From Polaromonas sp. CF318 (GTDB taxonomy: Bacteria; Pseudomonadota; Gammaproteobacteria; Burkholderiales; Burkholderiaceae_C): DNA of 44,419 bases. Below, piece after piece: positions 1-8,744 of this stretch. The notes below the pieces were generated by a model. The model was not told the DNA's origin. It ran no database searches and saw only the letters and a program-made list of their open reading frames with translations. The DNA lies in contig NZ_AKIV01000099.1 in assembly GCF_000282655.1 (NCBI RefSeq), positions 1 to 44,419 on the forward strand, in the 5' to 3' direction. Each line of letters begins with the position of its first letter. Within the stretch, counting starts at the first letter, position 1. Made by a program: the position numbers and the translations under genes.

Positions 1-1
1 C

Positions 2-160
2 CGCGCCCTGCCGGTGGCGGCCATCAGCGTGAGTACGCTGATGTTCCGTCAGAAAGAAAACCCCGAGCAGGCCTATGTGGCGCCGCTGCTGGAGGTTTGC
101 TGGGCCATCTCGGCACGGATTGCCGAGACGCCGGCCTTGTCCTCGGCGGAGGTCTGGTAG
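2..160 (+). CDS. IclR-family transcriptional regulator, C-terminal fragment
   Basis: An open frame runs in from the left edge and stops at TAG 158-160, giving 52 residues. It begins RALPVAAISVS, which resembles the conserved 'PVAAISVSGP' strand of the IclR effector-binding domain. An amphipathic C-terminal helix with LLEVCWAISARIAE follows, as at the end of IclR proteins. The DNA-binding half and the start lie outside the window, so the target genes and ligand cannot be inferred. It ends 3 bases before the convergent hydrolase stop. The family call rests on a short segment and is moderately sure. Confidence 0.6.
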   Translation, partial: RALPVAAISVSTLMFRQKENPEQAYVAPLLEVCWAISARIAETPALSSAEVW

Positions 161-163
161 GCC

Positions 164-1006
164 CTAGTCCAGGAAATTTCGCAGGGCCGCCTCGATGGCC
201 GCCGCGGTCATCAAAGGCTTTTCCATCGGAAACAGATGACTGCCGTCCAGCATCATGATGCGCCCCTTGGTGACTTTTTCGGTCATCGCCATCCCCACCT
301 GCTTCATCTCGGCCGACTGCCGCCCGCCGATAAAGGCGACGGGGCATTTCAGGGGATGTCGCTTGAGCAGGCCTTCAAGGTTGTCGGGCAGGGTGTTGTA
401 GATCGCGGTTTCCACGTCGCGGTCGAAGCTCAATAACTGCTTGCCTTCGTCCTCGCCCGTTCCTTCATAAGTGCCGTGCGCGATGTAGTCGCGCAGCACC
501 TGCTCGTCCCAGGCGGCAAAGGCTTTTTTGCCGCGGAAATGCTCGAACACTTCGTCCTTGCCCAGCCACTGGTTTTTGCGTTTGCGGCTGATGGCGCCGG
601 GCGAGATGGCACCGACCAGCTGCGCGCGTTTGGCGACGCTCAGGGCGCGGGCGCGCCAGCCGCCCAGGATGGGCGAATCGACCAGTACCACGCCCTTGAC
701 GGGCTGGCCGCCCAGCTGCGGGTTGCGCGCGGCGCACATCAGGCTTAAAAAACCGCCCAGTGAATGGCCGACCAGGAAGGCCGGCTGGCCCGCCTTTTCA
801 ACCTCATGCGCGGTGAAGTCAGCGAGCTGTTGAACGAGATTCGGCCAGTTGCTGGTGACGGGGTAGCTTGGGTCATGGCCGAATTTGTCGACAGCCTTGA
901 CCTGGAAGCCTCGGGCTTTCAGGCTCTGGAAAACCGCGCTGTAAGTGCCGGCCGGAAAGCTGTTGCCGTGGGAAAAAATGACCAGCGGTTTTGACGAAGT
1001 GGGCAC
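164..1006 (-). CDS. alpha/beta-fold hydrolase
   Basis: A 280-residue cytoplasmic alpha/beta hydrolase with no signal peptide. The oxyanion-loop motif HGNSFPAGTY is at residues 13-22, the nucleophile elbow GHSLGG at 80-85 (Ser82), and a C-terminal GSH at 255-257 supplies the probable catalytic His257. The acid is not obvious: after strand 6 the usual Asp position reads GGRQSAE, so Glu233 may serve. The start is GTG, because no in-frame ATG exists before the catalytic core; an AGG-containing stretch lies about 12 bases upstream. The substrate is unknown. It sits 16 bases downstream of the Anbu gene on the same strand and could be co-transcribed with mutS and Anbu. Confidence 0.85.
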   Translation of the reverse strand: MPTSSKPLVIFSHGNSFPAGTYSAVFQSLKARGFQVKAVDKFGHDPSYPVTSNWPNLVQQLADFTAHEVEKAGQPAFLVGHSLGGFLSLMCAARNPQLGGQPVKGVVLVDSPILGGWRARALSVAKRAQLVGAISPGAISRKRKNQWLGKDEVFEHFRGKKAFAAWDEQVLRDYIAHGTYEGTGEDEGKQLLSFDRDVETAIYNTLPDNLEGLLKRHPLKCPVAFIGGRQSAEMKQVGMAMTEKVTKGRIMMLDGSHLFPMEKPLMTAAAIEAALRNFLD

Positions 1007-1022
1007 GGTTTAACAGTACCTG

Positions 1023-1850
1023 CTAAATCAGCTTTTCGTCGGGCGTGCTGATTTTCTTCAGGGGTTCATGGCGCGTGGCCGGCATCTTCAGCGGGATGTC
1101 GGTGTGCGCGTCGTCCCAGACCGGGTCCTCGATGCTGTCAAAGACCTCGCGCAGCTTCTGGCCCCAACTGCTGTGCATCATGCGGTAGTAGGGGTTGTCG
1201 TTGTCGATGCAGACGATTTTGTCGCTTTTGTAGGTGTCGGCCTCATAGACCACCAGGTCCAGCGGCAGGCCTACCGAGAGGTTGGACTTCATGGTCGAGT
1301 CCATGGACACCAGTACACATTTGGCGGCCTCGGCCAGCGGCGTGGCGGGGGTCAGCACGCGGTCCAGCACGGGCTTGCCGTATTTGGACTCGCCGACCTG
1401 GAAGTAAGGCGTCTCGTCGGTGGCTTCGATGAAGTTGCCGGCCGAATACATCTGGAACAGGCGCATGTTCTCGCCGCGGATTTGCCCGCCGAAAACCAGC
1501 GAAACGTTGAAGTCCACATCGGCATTCTTGAGCGCCTCGGCGTCGCGGTCGTAGACGCGGCGGATTGCCGAGCCCAGGACGCGCGCGGCGTCGAACATGC
1601 TTTTGGCGTTCCAGATGGTGATGGGCTCGCCGCCTTCGTGGTCCTTGAGCTGCTCGACCTGCAGGATCTCGCGTATCGACTGGGAGATCGACAGGTTGCC
1701 GGCCGACAGCAGCACCATGAAGCGGTCGCCCGCTTTTTCATAGACGATCATCTTGCGGAAGGTGCTGATGTGGTCCAGGCCCGCATTGGTGCGGGAGTCT
1801 GACAAGAACACCAGCCCGGCGTTGAGTTTGGCGGCGACGCAGTAGGTCAT
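1023..1850 (-). CDS. Anbu-type proteasome-like Ntn hydrolase
   Basis: A 275-residue member of the Ntn-hydrolase (proteasome beta/HslV) superfamily. The N-terminus MTYCVAAKLNAGLVFLSDSR is the hallmark of Anbu ('ancestral beta subunit'). Thr2 would become the N-terminal nucleophile once Met1 is removed, and the SDSRTNAG segment carries the conserved Asp/Arg region of the active site. The ATG at 1850 is chosen over an upstream GTG at 1895 because only this start places Thr next to the initiator Met. The GTG would overlap the mutS stop as GTGA. Many Anbu genes sit with alpha-E, transglutaminase and ATP-grasp genes; here none are adjacent and the gene follows mutS by 41 bases. Confidence 0.85.
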   Translation of the reverse strand: MTYCVAAKLNAGLVFLSDSRTNAGLDHISTFRKMIVYEKAGDRFMVLLSAGNLSISQSIREILQVEQLKDHEGGEPITIWNAKSMFDAARVLGSAIRRVYDRDAEALKNADVDFNVSLVFGGQIRGENMRLFQMYSAGNFIEATDETPYFQVGESKYGKPVLDRVLTPATPLAEAAKCVLVSMDSTMKSNLSVGLPLDLVVYEADTYKSDKIVCIDNDNPYYRMMHSSWGQKLREVFDSIEDPVWDDAHTDIPLKMPATRHEPLKKISTPDEKLI

Positions 1851-1891
1851 GAGATGGCTTTGGGATGTGGGGGAGGTCGGTTTGCGCTGGT

Positions 1892-4501
1892 TCACGGCGA
1901 GGCGGACATCTTTTTGAGGCGGTACAGGGCGTCCAGCGCCTCGCGCGGCGTCAGTGCATCGGGGTCTATGGTACCCAATGCCTTGTCCACCGCGCTTTGT
2001 TCGGGCGCGGCCGCCTCGGGCGGGGCGGCGAACAGGTCGACCTGGGCGCGCGCTTCGTTCTGGTGGGCCTCCAGCGCATTGAGCGCATGGCGGGCGTGGT
2101 TGACCACGGCGGCGGGCACGCCGGCCAGCTTGGCCACGGCAATCCCGTAGCTCTTGCTGGCGGGCCCGGGCTCGATGTGGTGCAGGAACACGATGTCGGC
2201 GCCGGACTCGACCGCGCTGACGTGCACATTGATGGCGCCGTGGTGCTGGGCCGGGAATTCGGTGAGCTCGAAGTAGTGCGTGGCAAACAGCGTGAAGGCC
2301 TGCGTCTTGTTATGCAAATAGGCGGCGATGCCGCCGGCCAGCGCCAGGCCGTCGAAGGTGGAGGTGCCGCGGCCGATTTCGTCCATCAGCACCAGGGAGT
2401 GCGGCGTGGCGGCGTGCAAAATCTGCGCGGCCTCGGTCATTTCGAGCATGAAGGTCGACTGCGCGTTGGCCACATCGTCGGCCGCGCCTATGCGGGTGTG
2501 GATGGCATCTATGGGCCCGAGCCGGCAACTGGCCGCCGGCACGTAGGAGCCCACGCTGGCCAGCAGCACGATGAGCGCCACCTGGCGCATATAGGTCGAT
2601 TTGCCGCCCATGTTGGGGCCGGTGATGACCTGCATGCGGTGTTTGCCGCTCATGGCGCAGTCGTTGGCGATGAAGGAGCCGCCGCCCGTCTCGGCCAGGC
2701 GCGCCTCCACCACCGGGTGCCGGCCCTGGACGATGTCTATGCAGGGTTCGCGCACAAACACCGGCGCGGCCCAGTTCAGCGTGAGCGAACGTTCGGCCAG
2801 CGCGCACAGCGCGTCCAGCGAAGCCAGGGCGCGCGCCAGCCGGCTCAGCGCTGGGATGAAGTCCTGCAACTGGTCCAGCAGCTGTTCGTACAGCCATTTT
2901 TCGCGCGCCAGCGCGCGTTCCTGCGCCGACAGGGCCTTGTCTTCAAAGGCCTTGAGTTCGGGCGTGATGTAGCGCTCGGCGTTTTTCAGCGTCTGGCGGC
3001 GGCGGTAGTCGTCGGGCACCTTGTCGACCTGGCCCTGGGTGACCTCGATGTAAAAGCCGTGCACCTTGTTGAACTGCACCCGCAGGTTGGCAATGCCGGT
3101 GCGGGCTTTTTCGCGCACTTCCAGGTCCAGCAAGAAGCTGTCGCAATTGGTCTGGATGGCGCGCAGCTCGTCGAGGTCGGCGTCGCAGCCGTGGTTGATG
3201 ACGCCGCCGTCGCGTATCAGCGCAGCGGGTTCGTCGAGCACATAGCGGCCCAGCAGCGCGGCGCAGCCGGCCGGCGGCTGCAGGTCTTCGAAGATGCGGG
3301 TGAGCAGCTCCGGGAAATCGTTGCCCGCGGGGGCGGCCAGTTCGGCTTTTTGCAGCGTGTCCTTGAGGGCCACCAGTTCGCGCGGCCGCACCTGGCGCAG
3401 CGCGATGCGGGCGGTGATGCGTTCCACGTCGCTGCAGCCCTTGAGCCTGGCGCGCAGGCTTTGCTGCGAGCCGCCGCGCAAATGCGTGATGGCGTCCAGC
3501 CGCGCGGCCGCCTGGGCGCGGTCGCGGCGCGGCGTGAGCAGCCAGCTCTTGAGCGCGCGGCTGCCCATGCCGGTGGTGCAGCTGTCCAGCAGCGAAAACA
3601 GCGTGGGCGAGTCCTCGCCGCGCAGGGTCTGCGTGAGTTCGAGGTTGCGGCGCGTGCTTTGCGGCAGCTCGATGAGTTCGCCGGAGCGCACCACCTGCAG
3701 GCCCTGCACATGCGACAGCGCCCGGCCCTGGGTGTGTTCGGCATAACCTAGCAGCGCCGAGGCGGCCGCATGGGCTTCGTTCAATGCCTCGGCGTTCCAG
3801 GAGGCCAGCGAGGCGACCTTGAGCTGGTCCAGCAGGCGGCGCGCGCCCAGGGCGGCGTCGAACTGCCAGGCCGGGCGGGCGGTGCTGGCGCAGCGCTGGG
3901 CCTTGAGCCGCTGCTCGAAGGCCGGCGTCACGTCGATGTTGTAGAGCAGCTCGCTGGGCGCCACGCGCGCCAGCCAGGCCTCGAGTTCGTCGCCGGCGCA
4001 ATGCGCCAGATGGATTTCGCCCTGGGTCACGCTGAGCCAGGCCAGGCCGCAGGTGTTGCGCGCGCCCTGGTGCACGGCCAGCAGGATGGATTCGGTCTTG
4101 TCGCTCAGCAGCTCGGTGTCGGTCAGCGTGCCGGGCGTGACCACGCGCACCACTTTGCGCTCGACCGGCCCCTTGCTGGTGGCGACGTCGCCGACCTGCT
4201 CGCAGATCGCGACCGATTCGCCGAGCTTGATGAGCTTGGCCAGGTAGCCTTCGAGCGAGTGGAAGGGCACACCGGCCATGACCACCGGCTCGCCGGCCGA
4301 CTGTCCGCGCCGCGTCAGCGTGATGTCGAGCAGGCGTGAGGCTTTCTCCGCGTCGGCGAAGAACACTTCATAGAAGTCGCCCATGCGGTAAAAAACCAGC
4401 GTGTCGGGATAGTCCGCCTTGATGCGCTTGTACTGCGTCATCATGGGGGTGTCTTCTGCCCCCGTTGCGGAATTTTTGCCCCGAATTGTTTCCTTTTGCA
4501 T
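1892..4501 (-). CDS. mutS: DNA mismatch repair protein MutS
   Basis: An 869-residue mismatch-recognition ATPase that binds base mismatches and small loops and recruits MutL. The mismatch-binding Phe-Tyr-Glu motif is at residues 43-45 within MGDFYEVFF. The Walker A motif GPNMGGKST lies near residue 625, followed by the [12 protein letters not shown]alker B/signature region and the ATHYFEL switch. The length is normal for the family. An ATG at 4501 is preferred over a TTG at 4552, which would only add a basic non-conserved stretch; MMTQYKRIK (residues 20-28) is where many homologues begin. No strong ribosome-binding site is seen at any candidate start. The gene is the first of a minus-strand run with Anbu and the hydrolase. 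Confidence 0.97.
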   Translation of the reverse strand: MQKETIRGKNSATGAEDTPMMTQYKRIKADYPDTLVFYRMGDFYEVFFADAEKASRLLDITLTRRGQSAGEPVVMAGVPFHSLEGYLAKLIKLGESVAICEQVGDVATSKGPVERKVVRVVTPGTLTDTELLSDKTESILLAVHQGARNTCGLAWLSVTQGEIHLAHCAGDELEAWLARVAPSELLYNIDVTPAFEQRLKAQRCASTARPAWQFDAALGARRLLDQLKVASLASWNAEALNEAHAAASALLGYAEHTQGRALSHVQGLQVVRSGELIELPQSTRRNLELTQTLRGEDSPTLFSLLDSCTTGMGSRALKSWLLTPRRDRAQAAARLDAITHLRGGSQQSLRARLKGCSDVERITARIALRQVRPRELVALKDTLQKAELAAPAGNDFPELLTRIFEDLQPPAGCAALLGRYVLDEPAALIRDGGVINHGCDADLDELRAIQTNCDSFLLDLEVREKARTGIANLRVQFNKVHGFYIEVTQGQVDKVPDDYRRRQTLKNAERYITPELKAFEDKALSAQERALAREKWLYEQLLDQLQDFIPALSRLARALASLDALCALAERSLTLNWAAPVFVREPCIDIVQGRHPVVEARLAETGGGSFIANDCAMSGKHRMQVITGPNMGGKSTYMRQVALIVLLASVGSYVPAASCRLGPIDAIHTRIGAADDVANAQSTFMLEMTEAAQILHAATPHSLVLMDEIGRGTSTFDGLALAGGIAAYLHNKTQAFTLFATHYFELTEFPAQHHGAINVHVSAVESGADIVFLHHIEPGPASKSYGIAVAKLAGVPAAVVNHARHALNALEAHQNEARAQVDLFAAPPEAAAPEQSAVDKALGTIDPDALTPREALDALYRLKKMSASP

Positions 4502-4896
4502 CAATGAACCGGCGCGCCGGCGCCCCCTTCTTTTGGCATTTTTTTCACTCAATCCGCTATCTTAGGTGGAGCTTGTGCTCCCCCCGTACGCCCCGATTGT
4601 CCTTTGATTGTCCTTCAGTCCCGGATACCTGCCGCGCCCCGCCGGCTTACCCCCGAAAAGCCCGGCGGGCAGCCACCGGACGGCGTGAAACCTGACGCCA
4701 CAAGCCGGCAATCGGCCGGAAAACGGCTGTCGCGCAGAGGTAGACTCGCTGGAATTCCTTCATTCCAGCCACGTCCAGCCGGCGCGCACCCGCCCGCGCC
4801 GGGCTTCACAACCCTTCGCAAGGCCGACATCCGGGTCGCCGAGAGCACCGAAACCAGCGCAAGCCAAAAACCATAAGCCATCCTGCGAACCGCTCC
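4502..4896. other. intergenic region between divergent mutS and acyltransferase
   Basis: A 395-base non-coding stretch that should hold the divergent promoters of mutS and the plus-strand acyltransferase. Short frames exist on both strands but show no recognisable protein. A 10-base direct repeat GATTGTCCTT occurs at 4595-4604 and 4606-4615. No convincing -35/-10 pair, terminator or RNA was found. Confidence 0.5.
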
Positions 4897-5712
4897 ATGG
4901 ACAACAAATCCGACGCCTTGCTTGCTGAACCGTCCCCGCTGAACACGGGCCGCAGGGCCGTGCATGAGACGGTCCGCCTGTGCCTGGGCTATGCACTGCT
5001 GGTGGTGCTATGCCTGAGCGTTTCGGTGATGGCTGTCGCCATGCGCGCGCTGCTGCCGAGGGCGCTGAGCCGGCGCTGGGGGCGCAAACTCGCGGCGGGC
5101 AGCTTTCGCGGCTACCTGCGCCTGCTGGCGCTCATGGGCGCATGCCGCTTCGACCTGGCGGCGCTGGACGCGCTGCGGGACGGCCCGCCGCTGATCATCG
5201 CGCCCAACCATCCCTCGCTGCTGGACGCCATCATGATCCTGTCCCGCCTGCCGGATGCCACCTGCATCATGAAGGCCGACATCGTCAACAGCGTCTTCTT
5301 CGGCGCCGGCGCGCGCCTGGTCGGCTACATCCGCAACATGCCGCTGCGCACCATGGTGCAGCTGTCGGTGGCCGACCTGCGCCAGGGCAGCAGCCTGCTG
5401 CTGTTTCCCGAGGGCACCCGCACCCGGCGTTTCCCCGTCGGGCGCATACAGGGCACGACCGGCCTGATTTCCAAGCATGCGGGCGTTCCGGTGCAGGCCG
5501 TCTTCATCGAAACCGATTCGGCTTTCCTGGGCAAGGGCTGGTCCCTGCTGTGGACGCCGAAAATGCCCGTCACCTACCGCGTGCGCCTGGGCAAGCGCTT
5601 TGAACCCGCCGGCGACATCGCGCAGTTCACGGCGGAGCTGGAGCGTTACTTCGAGGCCGAACTGCAACGGTCCCAGCCGCTTTCGTCCATCGCCGCGGCG
5701 CCGCCGGCCTAG
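4897..5712 (+). CDS. PlsC-like 1-acylglycerol-3-phosphate acyltransferase family protein
   Basis: A 271-residue LPLAT-family membrane acyltransferase. A hydrophobic segment at about residues 29-48 should anchor it in the inner membrane. The HX4D catalytic motif is NHPSLLD (104-110, His105/Asp110), and the acceptor motif FPEGTRTR is at 170-177. The family moves acyl groups from acyl-ACP or acyl-CoA to glycerol-phosphate-like acceptors. It is followed 59 bases later by a GT2 glycosyltransferase on the same strand, and the pair is convergent with the polyene-type operon. By analogy with aryl-polyene clusters it may attach the polyene chain to a lipid or sugar head group; that role is inferred. 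Confidence 0.88.
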   Translation: MDNKSDALLAEPSPLNTGRRAVHETVRLCLGYALLVVLCLSVSVMAVAMRALLPRALSRRWGRKLAAGSFRGYLRLLALMGACRFDLAALDALRDGPPLIIAPNHPSLLDAIMILSRLPDATCIMKADIVNSVFFGAGARLVGYIRNMPLRTMVQLSVADLRQGSSLLLFPEGTRTRRFPVGRIQGTTGLISKHAGVPVQAVFIETDSAFLGKGWSLLWTPKMPVTYRVRLGKRFEPAGDIAQFTAELERYFEAELQRSQPLSSIAAAPPA

Positions 5713-5771
5713 GGCCGGCGCAAGCTTTGCGACCCGTTTCCCGCCTCCTTCATCTCTCGATCCTCCCGCCG

Positions 5772-6545
5772 ATGAACAATCCCCCCCGCGCCGCCTCCGC
5801 CACGCACCTGGTCCTGATTCCGAGCTACAACCCCGGCGTCAAGGTCGACGAAACCGTGCGCGGCGCGCTGGCGCAGTGGGCGCCGGTCTGGGTGGTGGTG
5901 GACGGCAGCACCGACGGCAGCGCCGCGCGCCTGCAGGCGATGGCTGAAAGCGACGATCGGCTGCGCGTGCTCGTGTTGCCGCGCAATGTCGGCAAGGGCG
6001 CCGCCGTGCTGCACGGCATAGCGCTGGCTGCGGCGCAGGGCTTCACGCATGCGCTGACCATGGACTCCGACGGCCAGCACCCGGCCCACCTGATCCCGGA
6101 CTTCATGGCCGCTTCGCAGGCCCAGCCCGCCGCCATGGTGCTGGGCGTGCCCGTGTTCGCCGCCGACGCCCCGCGCCTGCGCGTCAACGGGCGCAAGGTG
6201 TCCAACGGCTGGGCCGACCTGGAAACCCTGTGGGCCGGCATAGGCGATTCGCTGTTCGGCTTTCGTGTCTACCCGATCGCGCCGCTGCGCGAAGTCATGG
6301 CCGGGCAGCGCTGGATGCGCCGTTTCGATTTCGACCCGGAGGCGGTGGTGCGCATGTGCTGGCTCGGCGTCAAGCCCATCAACCTGCCGGCCACGGTCCG
6401 GTATTTCCGCCCCGACGAGGGCGGCGTGTCGCACTTCAACTACCTGCGCGACAACCTGCTGCTCAGCTGGATGCACGGCCGCCTGCTGCTGGGTTTTTTG
6501 CTGCGCCTGCCTTTGCTGCTGGCACGCAGGATTCGTGGGAATTAA
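5772..6545 (+). CDS. family 2 glycosyltransferase
   Basis: A 257-residue GT-A fold glycosyltransferase. LIPSYNPG at residues 15-22 begins the nucleotide-sugar domain. VVVDGSTDGS (41-50) binds the nucleotide, VGKGAA (73-78) follows, and TMDSDGQHP (96-104) holds the DxD metal-binding motif (Asp98/Asp100), as in dolichyl-phosphate-mannose-synthase-like enzymes. A hydrophobic, Leu-rich C-terminus (LLLGFLLRLPLLLA) suggests membrane association. The ATG at 5772 is chosen over a TTG at 5727 because the extra 15 residues are not family-like. Some aryl-polyene clusters carry a GT2 domain fused to an acyltransferase; here the two functions are separate genes. Confidence 0.85.
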   Translation: MNNPPRAASATHLVLIPSYNPGVKVDETVRGALAQWAPVWVVVDGSTDGSAARLQAMAESDDRLRVLVLPRNVGKGAAVLHGIALAAAQGFTHALTMDSDGQHPAHLIPDFMAASQAQPAAMVLGVPVFAADAPRLRVNGRKVSNGWADLETLWAGIGDSLFGFRVYPIAPLREVMAGQRWMRRFDFDPEAVVRMCWLGVKPINLPATVRYFRPDEGGVSHFNYLRDNLLLSWMHGRLLLGFLLRLPLLLARRIRGN

Positions 6546-6574
6546 ATTTCCGACGGGCCACCCCTAGGAAATTT

Positions 6575-6622
6575 GGCCCCCTCGGGGGGCAGCGCTTACA
6601 CGCAGTGAAGAAGCGTGGGGGC
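6575..6622 (-). repeat. dispersed hairpin repeat, copy 1 (reverse orientation)
   Basis: Read on the minus strand it is GCCCCCACGC, then TTCACTGCGTGTAA, then GCCCCCCGAGGGGGC. The last part folds as GCCCCC-CGA-GGGGGC, and CACGC/GCGTG can form a second stem. It fills the gap between the convergent glycosyltransferase and FabG-like genes, touching the latter's stop codon, so it may serve as a bidirectional terminator. Other copies are at 26368, 27362, 27494 and 34740. Confidence 0.85.
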
Positions 6623-7356
6623 TAGACCATTCCACCGTTGATCGAAATCACCTGCCCGCTGATGTAAGCCGCGCGCTCCGAGGCCAGGAAACTGACAAGG
6701 TCGGCGACTTCCTGGGGCTGGCCGGCCCGCTTCATGGGCACCAGCCGGGCAATCTCGGTCGCATCAAAACTGTCCTGGCTCATGGGCGTGGCGATGATGC
6801 CGGGCGCGACCGCGTTGACGGTGATGCCGCGGCTGGCGACTTCCAGCGCCAGCGATTTGGTGGCCGAGTGCAGCGCGCCCTTGGCCGCCGCGTAGTTCAC
6901 CTGGCCGCGGTTGCCGGCCACGGCGGCGACCGAGGTGATGTTGATGATGCGGCCCCAGCGCGTGCGGATCATGGGCATCATCAGGGGCTGGGTCACGTGG
7001 AAGAAGCCGTTGAGCGAGACGTCAATCACCTGCTGCCATTGCCGCAGCTGCATGCCGGGGAAGACCGCGTCGTCATGGATGCCCGCATTGTTCACGACCA
7101 CCTGCACCGGCCCCTGCACCAGCAGCGCTTCCAGGGCCGCGCCGGTCGCCGCGGCGTCGGTCACGTCGAAGGCCACGGCCTCGGCCTGGCCGCCCGAGGC
7201 CCGGATGGCCGCCACCACGGCCGATGCGGCGTCCAGGCTGCGGTTGCCGTGCACCAGGACATGAAAGCCGTCGGCGGCCAGCTGGCGGCAGATTGCGGAG
7301 CCGATGGCGCCGCTGCCGCCTGTGACCAGCGCGCGTTTGGGTGCAGAGGGGGTCAT
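6622..7356 (-). CDS. FabG-like 3-oxoacyl-ACP reductase (ApeQ-like)
   Basis: A 244-residue short-chain dehydrogenase that would reduce beta-ketoacyl-ACP with NADPH. The cofactor motif GGSGAIG is at residues 13-19, NNAG at 89-92 and catalytic Asn116. The Ser142-Tyr155-Lys159 triad lies within INITS and VNYAAAKG. The C-terminus ends SGQVISINGGMV, as in FabG. The start overlaps the preceding dehydratase stop by 4 bases. It is the last gene of the minus-strand operon, and a hairpin repeat follows its stop directly. Its neighbours assign it to polyene chain elongation rather than housekeeping fatty-acid synthesis. Confidence 0.92.
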   Translation of the reverse strand: MTPSAPKRALVTGGSGAIGSAICRQLAADGFHVLVHGNRSLDAASAVVAAIRASGGQAEAVAFDVTDAAATGAALEALLVQGPVQVVVNNAGIHDDAVFPGMQLRQWQQVIDVSLNGFFHVTQPLMMPMIRTRWGRIINITSVAAVAGNRGQVNYAAAKGALHSATKSLALEVASRGITVNAVAPGIIATPMSQDSFDATEIARLVPMKRAGQPQEVADLVSFLASERAAYISGQVISINGGMV

Positions 7357-7862
7357 GGGGTCTCCTTGGGGTTGATGGGCGCCATGGACGCCATGGCCGC
7401 GTCCAGCATCACCACGGCGCGGCCCGACAGCAGCAGCGCGTCCCCCGCATGCACGGTGAAGTCGTACAGAACGCTGGCGGCGTTGCCGCTGCGGCGTTCG
7501 GCGCGCACGGCCAGCGCTTCGCCCAGGTCGTCCAGGCGCTCGACATGCAGGGTCACGCCGCGCACGCTGACCAGGTAGCCGGATTTGGGCGCCTCATCCG
7601 GCGCGGCGGCCTGTGCTTCGGCGACCAGCGCCCCGTGCACAGCCATGGCCTGGGCCGCGTATTCAATGCCGCAGGCCGCGCCCAGCCGTCCGTGGGCGCG
7701 CAGCGGATTGTCGGGATCCAGGTGGCTGGTGGCTTCGCAGCTGATCCGCTCGCTGTCCCAGGCACTCACGCGCTCGAGCAGGCACATGCTACCCTGGTGC
7801 GGGATGCGGCGCGCGATCTCCTGGCGGTCCAGGCTTGCGGGCGGGGTGGCGGCAAGAGGCAT
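7353..7862 (-). CDS. hot-dog fold 3-hydroxyacyl-ACP dehydratase (ApeP-like)
   Basis: A 169-residue FabZ-like protein. RIPHQGSMCLLERV at residues 19-32 contains the catalytic His22. HGRLGAACGIEYAAQAMAVH (57-76) forms the hot-dog helix with acidic Glu67. It would dehydrate 3-hydroxyacyl-ACP to the 2-enoyl product, leaving the double bond in place as a polyene needs. An ATG at 7862 is preferred over a TTG at 7877 that adds five residues. It lies 18 bases after the chain-length-factor-like gene and overlaps the reductase gene by 4 bases. It is one of two dehydratases in the operon. Confidence 0.85.
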   Translation of the reverse strand: MPLAATPPASLDRQEIARRIPHQGSMCLLERVSAWDSERISCEATSHLDPDNPLRAHGRLGAACGIEYAAQAMAVHGALVAEAQAAAPDEAPKSGYLVSVRGVTLHVERLDDLGEALAVRAERRSGNAASVLYDFTVHAGDALLLSGRAVVMLDAAMASMAPINPKETP

Positions 7863-7880
7863 GGCCGGGGCTCGCAAAGC

Positions 7881-8735
7881 TCAGGGCGCGACCTGCAGGG
7901 CCAGTTGTGAGCCCTCCAGGTAGTCGAGTACGACGCGGCCCGACTGCCGGCCCGCGACGCCGCGCAGCAGGGGCAGGCAGCGCGCCGCCGGAATGTCCCG
8001 GCGCAGTTTCTCGAGCGCGGGGTCGTTCAGCCGGTCCGCGGGCAGGCGGCTCAGGCAGCCGGCCGGCTCCAGCGTCCATTGCGCGAGGCTGCGTTCGCTG
8101 CGGGCGGGCGCCAGCACCAGGGCCACGCCGAAGCTGTCGGGAATGGTGCGCGCGCTGTACAGCGGCTCCGGGTAGTCGGTGTCATAGGCGACCAGCAGCA
8201 CCGGCACCTGCTCCACCGCCACCTGGGTGATGGCCTCGAGCAGGCCGGCGGCAAAGCTGGCATCGCGCGCGCACAGCACCGACGAGGTCGCCATGGCGCC
8301 GCTGGAGATGCTCCAGTAGCCGGCCGCGGCGTTGTGCACCGAGTTGTGAAAGCGCGTGGGGGAGATCAACCTGTCGCTGGAGGCCAGCGTGCTGCAGATC
8401 TCGTGGCAGTTGACGGCGTCGCCGCTGGAGGACGAAAACACCGAGGCCAGCGTGGCCGCCCGCAGGCCAGAAGCCGCCACGGCTTCCTCGCCGACCGCCA
8501 GCGACACCTTGACCACCGCGCCGGCGCGGCGGCGCTCGGCCTGCGGCAAGGCCATGGGCGGCGGCAGCACGCAGCGCGCGGCCTGGTAGGGCGCGGCGCC
8601 CAGCAGGCATTCGCGGCCCTGCGCCCAGTTCGCCAGGCCGGGGCCCAGCAGGCCTATGCCGTCCACAAACACCGTGAGGGCCGGGGACGGGGCAGGGGGA
8701 GGGGATGTCTGCGTCATGTCGGGGTCCGGGATCAT
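7881..8735 (-). CDS. beta-ketoacyl synthase-like chain-length-factor protein (Ketoacyl-synt_2 type)
   Basis: A 284-residue thiolase-fold protein about two thirds the length of a full ketosynthase. FSSSSGDAVNCHEICSTL and SPTRFHNSVHNAAAGYWSI mark the Ketoacyl-synt_2 family found beside APE ketosynthases. At the nucleophile elbow, where active enzymes have a Cys, it reads ATSSVLCARDAS, so it is probably catalytically inactive and acts as a chain-length factor or dimer partner for the upstream ketosynthase. The first start is ATG 8735, with a second ATG at 8717 (MTQTSPP); neither has a clear Shine-Dalgarno. The ketosynthase stop is 9 bases upstream. Confidence 0.82.
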   Translation of the reverse strand: MIPDPDMTQTSPPPAPSPALTVFVDGIGLLGPGLANWAQGRECLLGAAPYQAARCVLPPPMALPQAERRRAGAVVKVSLAVGEEAVAASGLRAATLASVFSSSSGDAVNCHEICSTLASSDRLISPTRFHNSVHNAAAGYWSISSGAMATSSVLCARDASFAAGLLEAITQVAVEQVPVLLVAYDTDYPEPLYSARTIPDSFGVALVLAPARSERSLAQWTLEPAGCLSRLPADRLNDPALEKLRRDIPAARCLPLLRGVAGRQSGRVVLDYLEGSQLALQVAP

Positions 8736-8744
8736 GCCCTGGCT

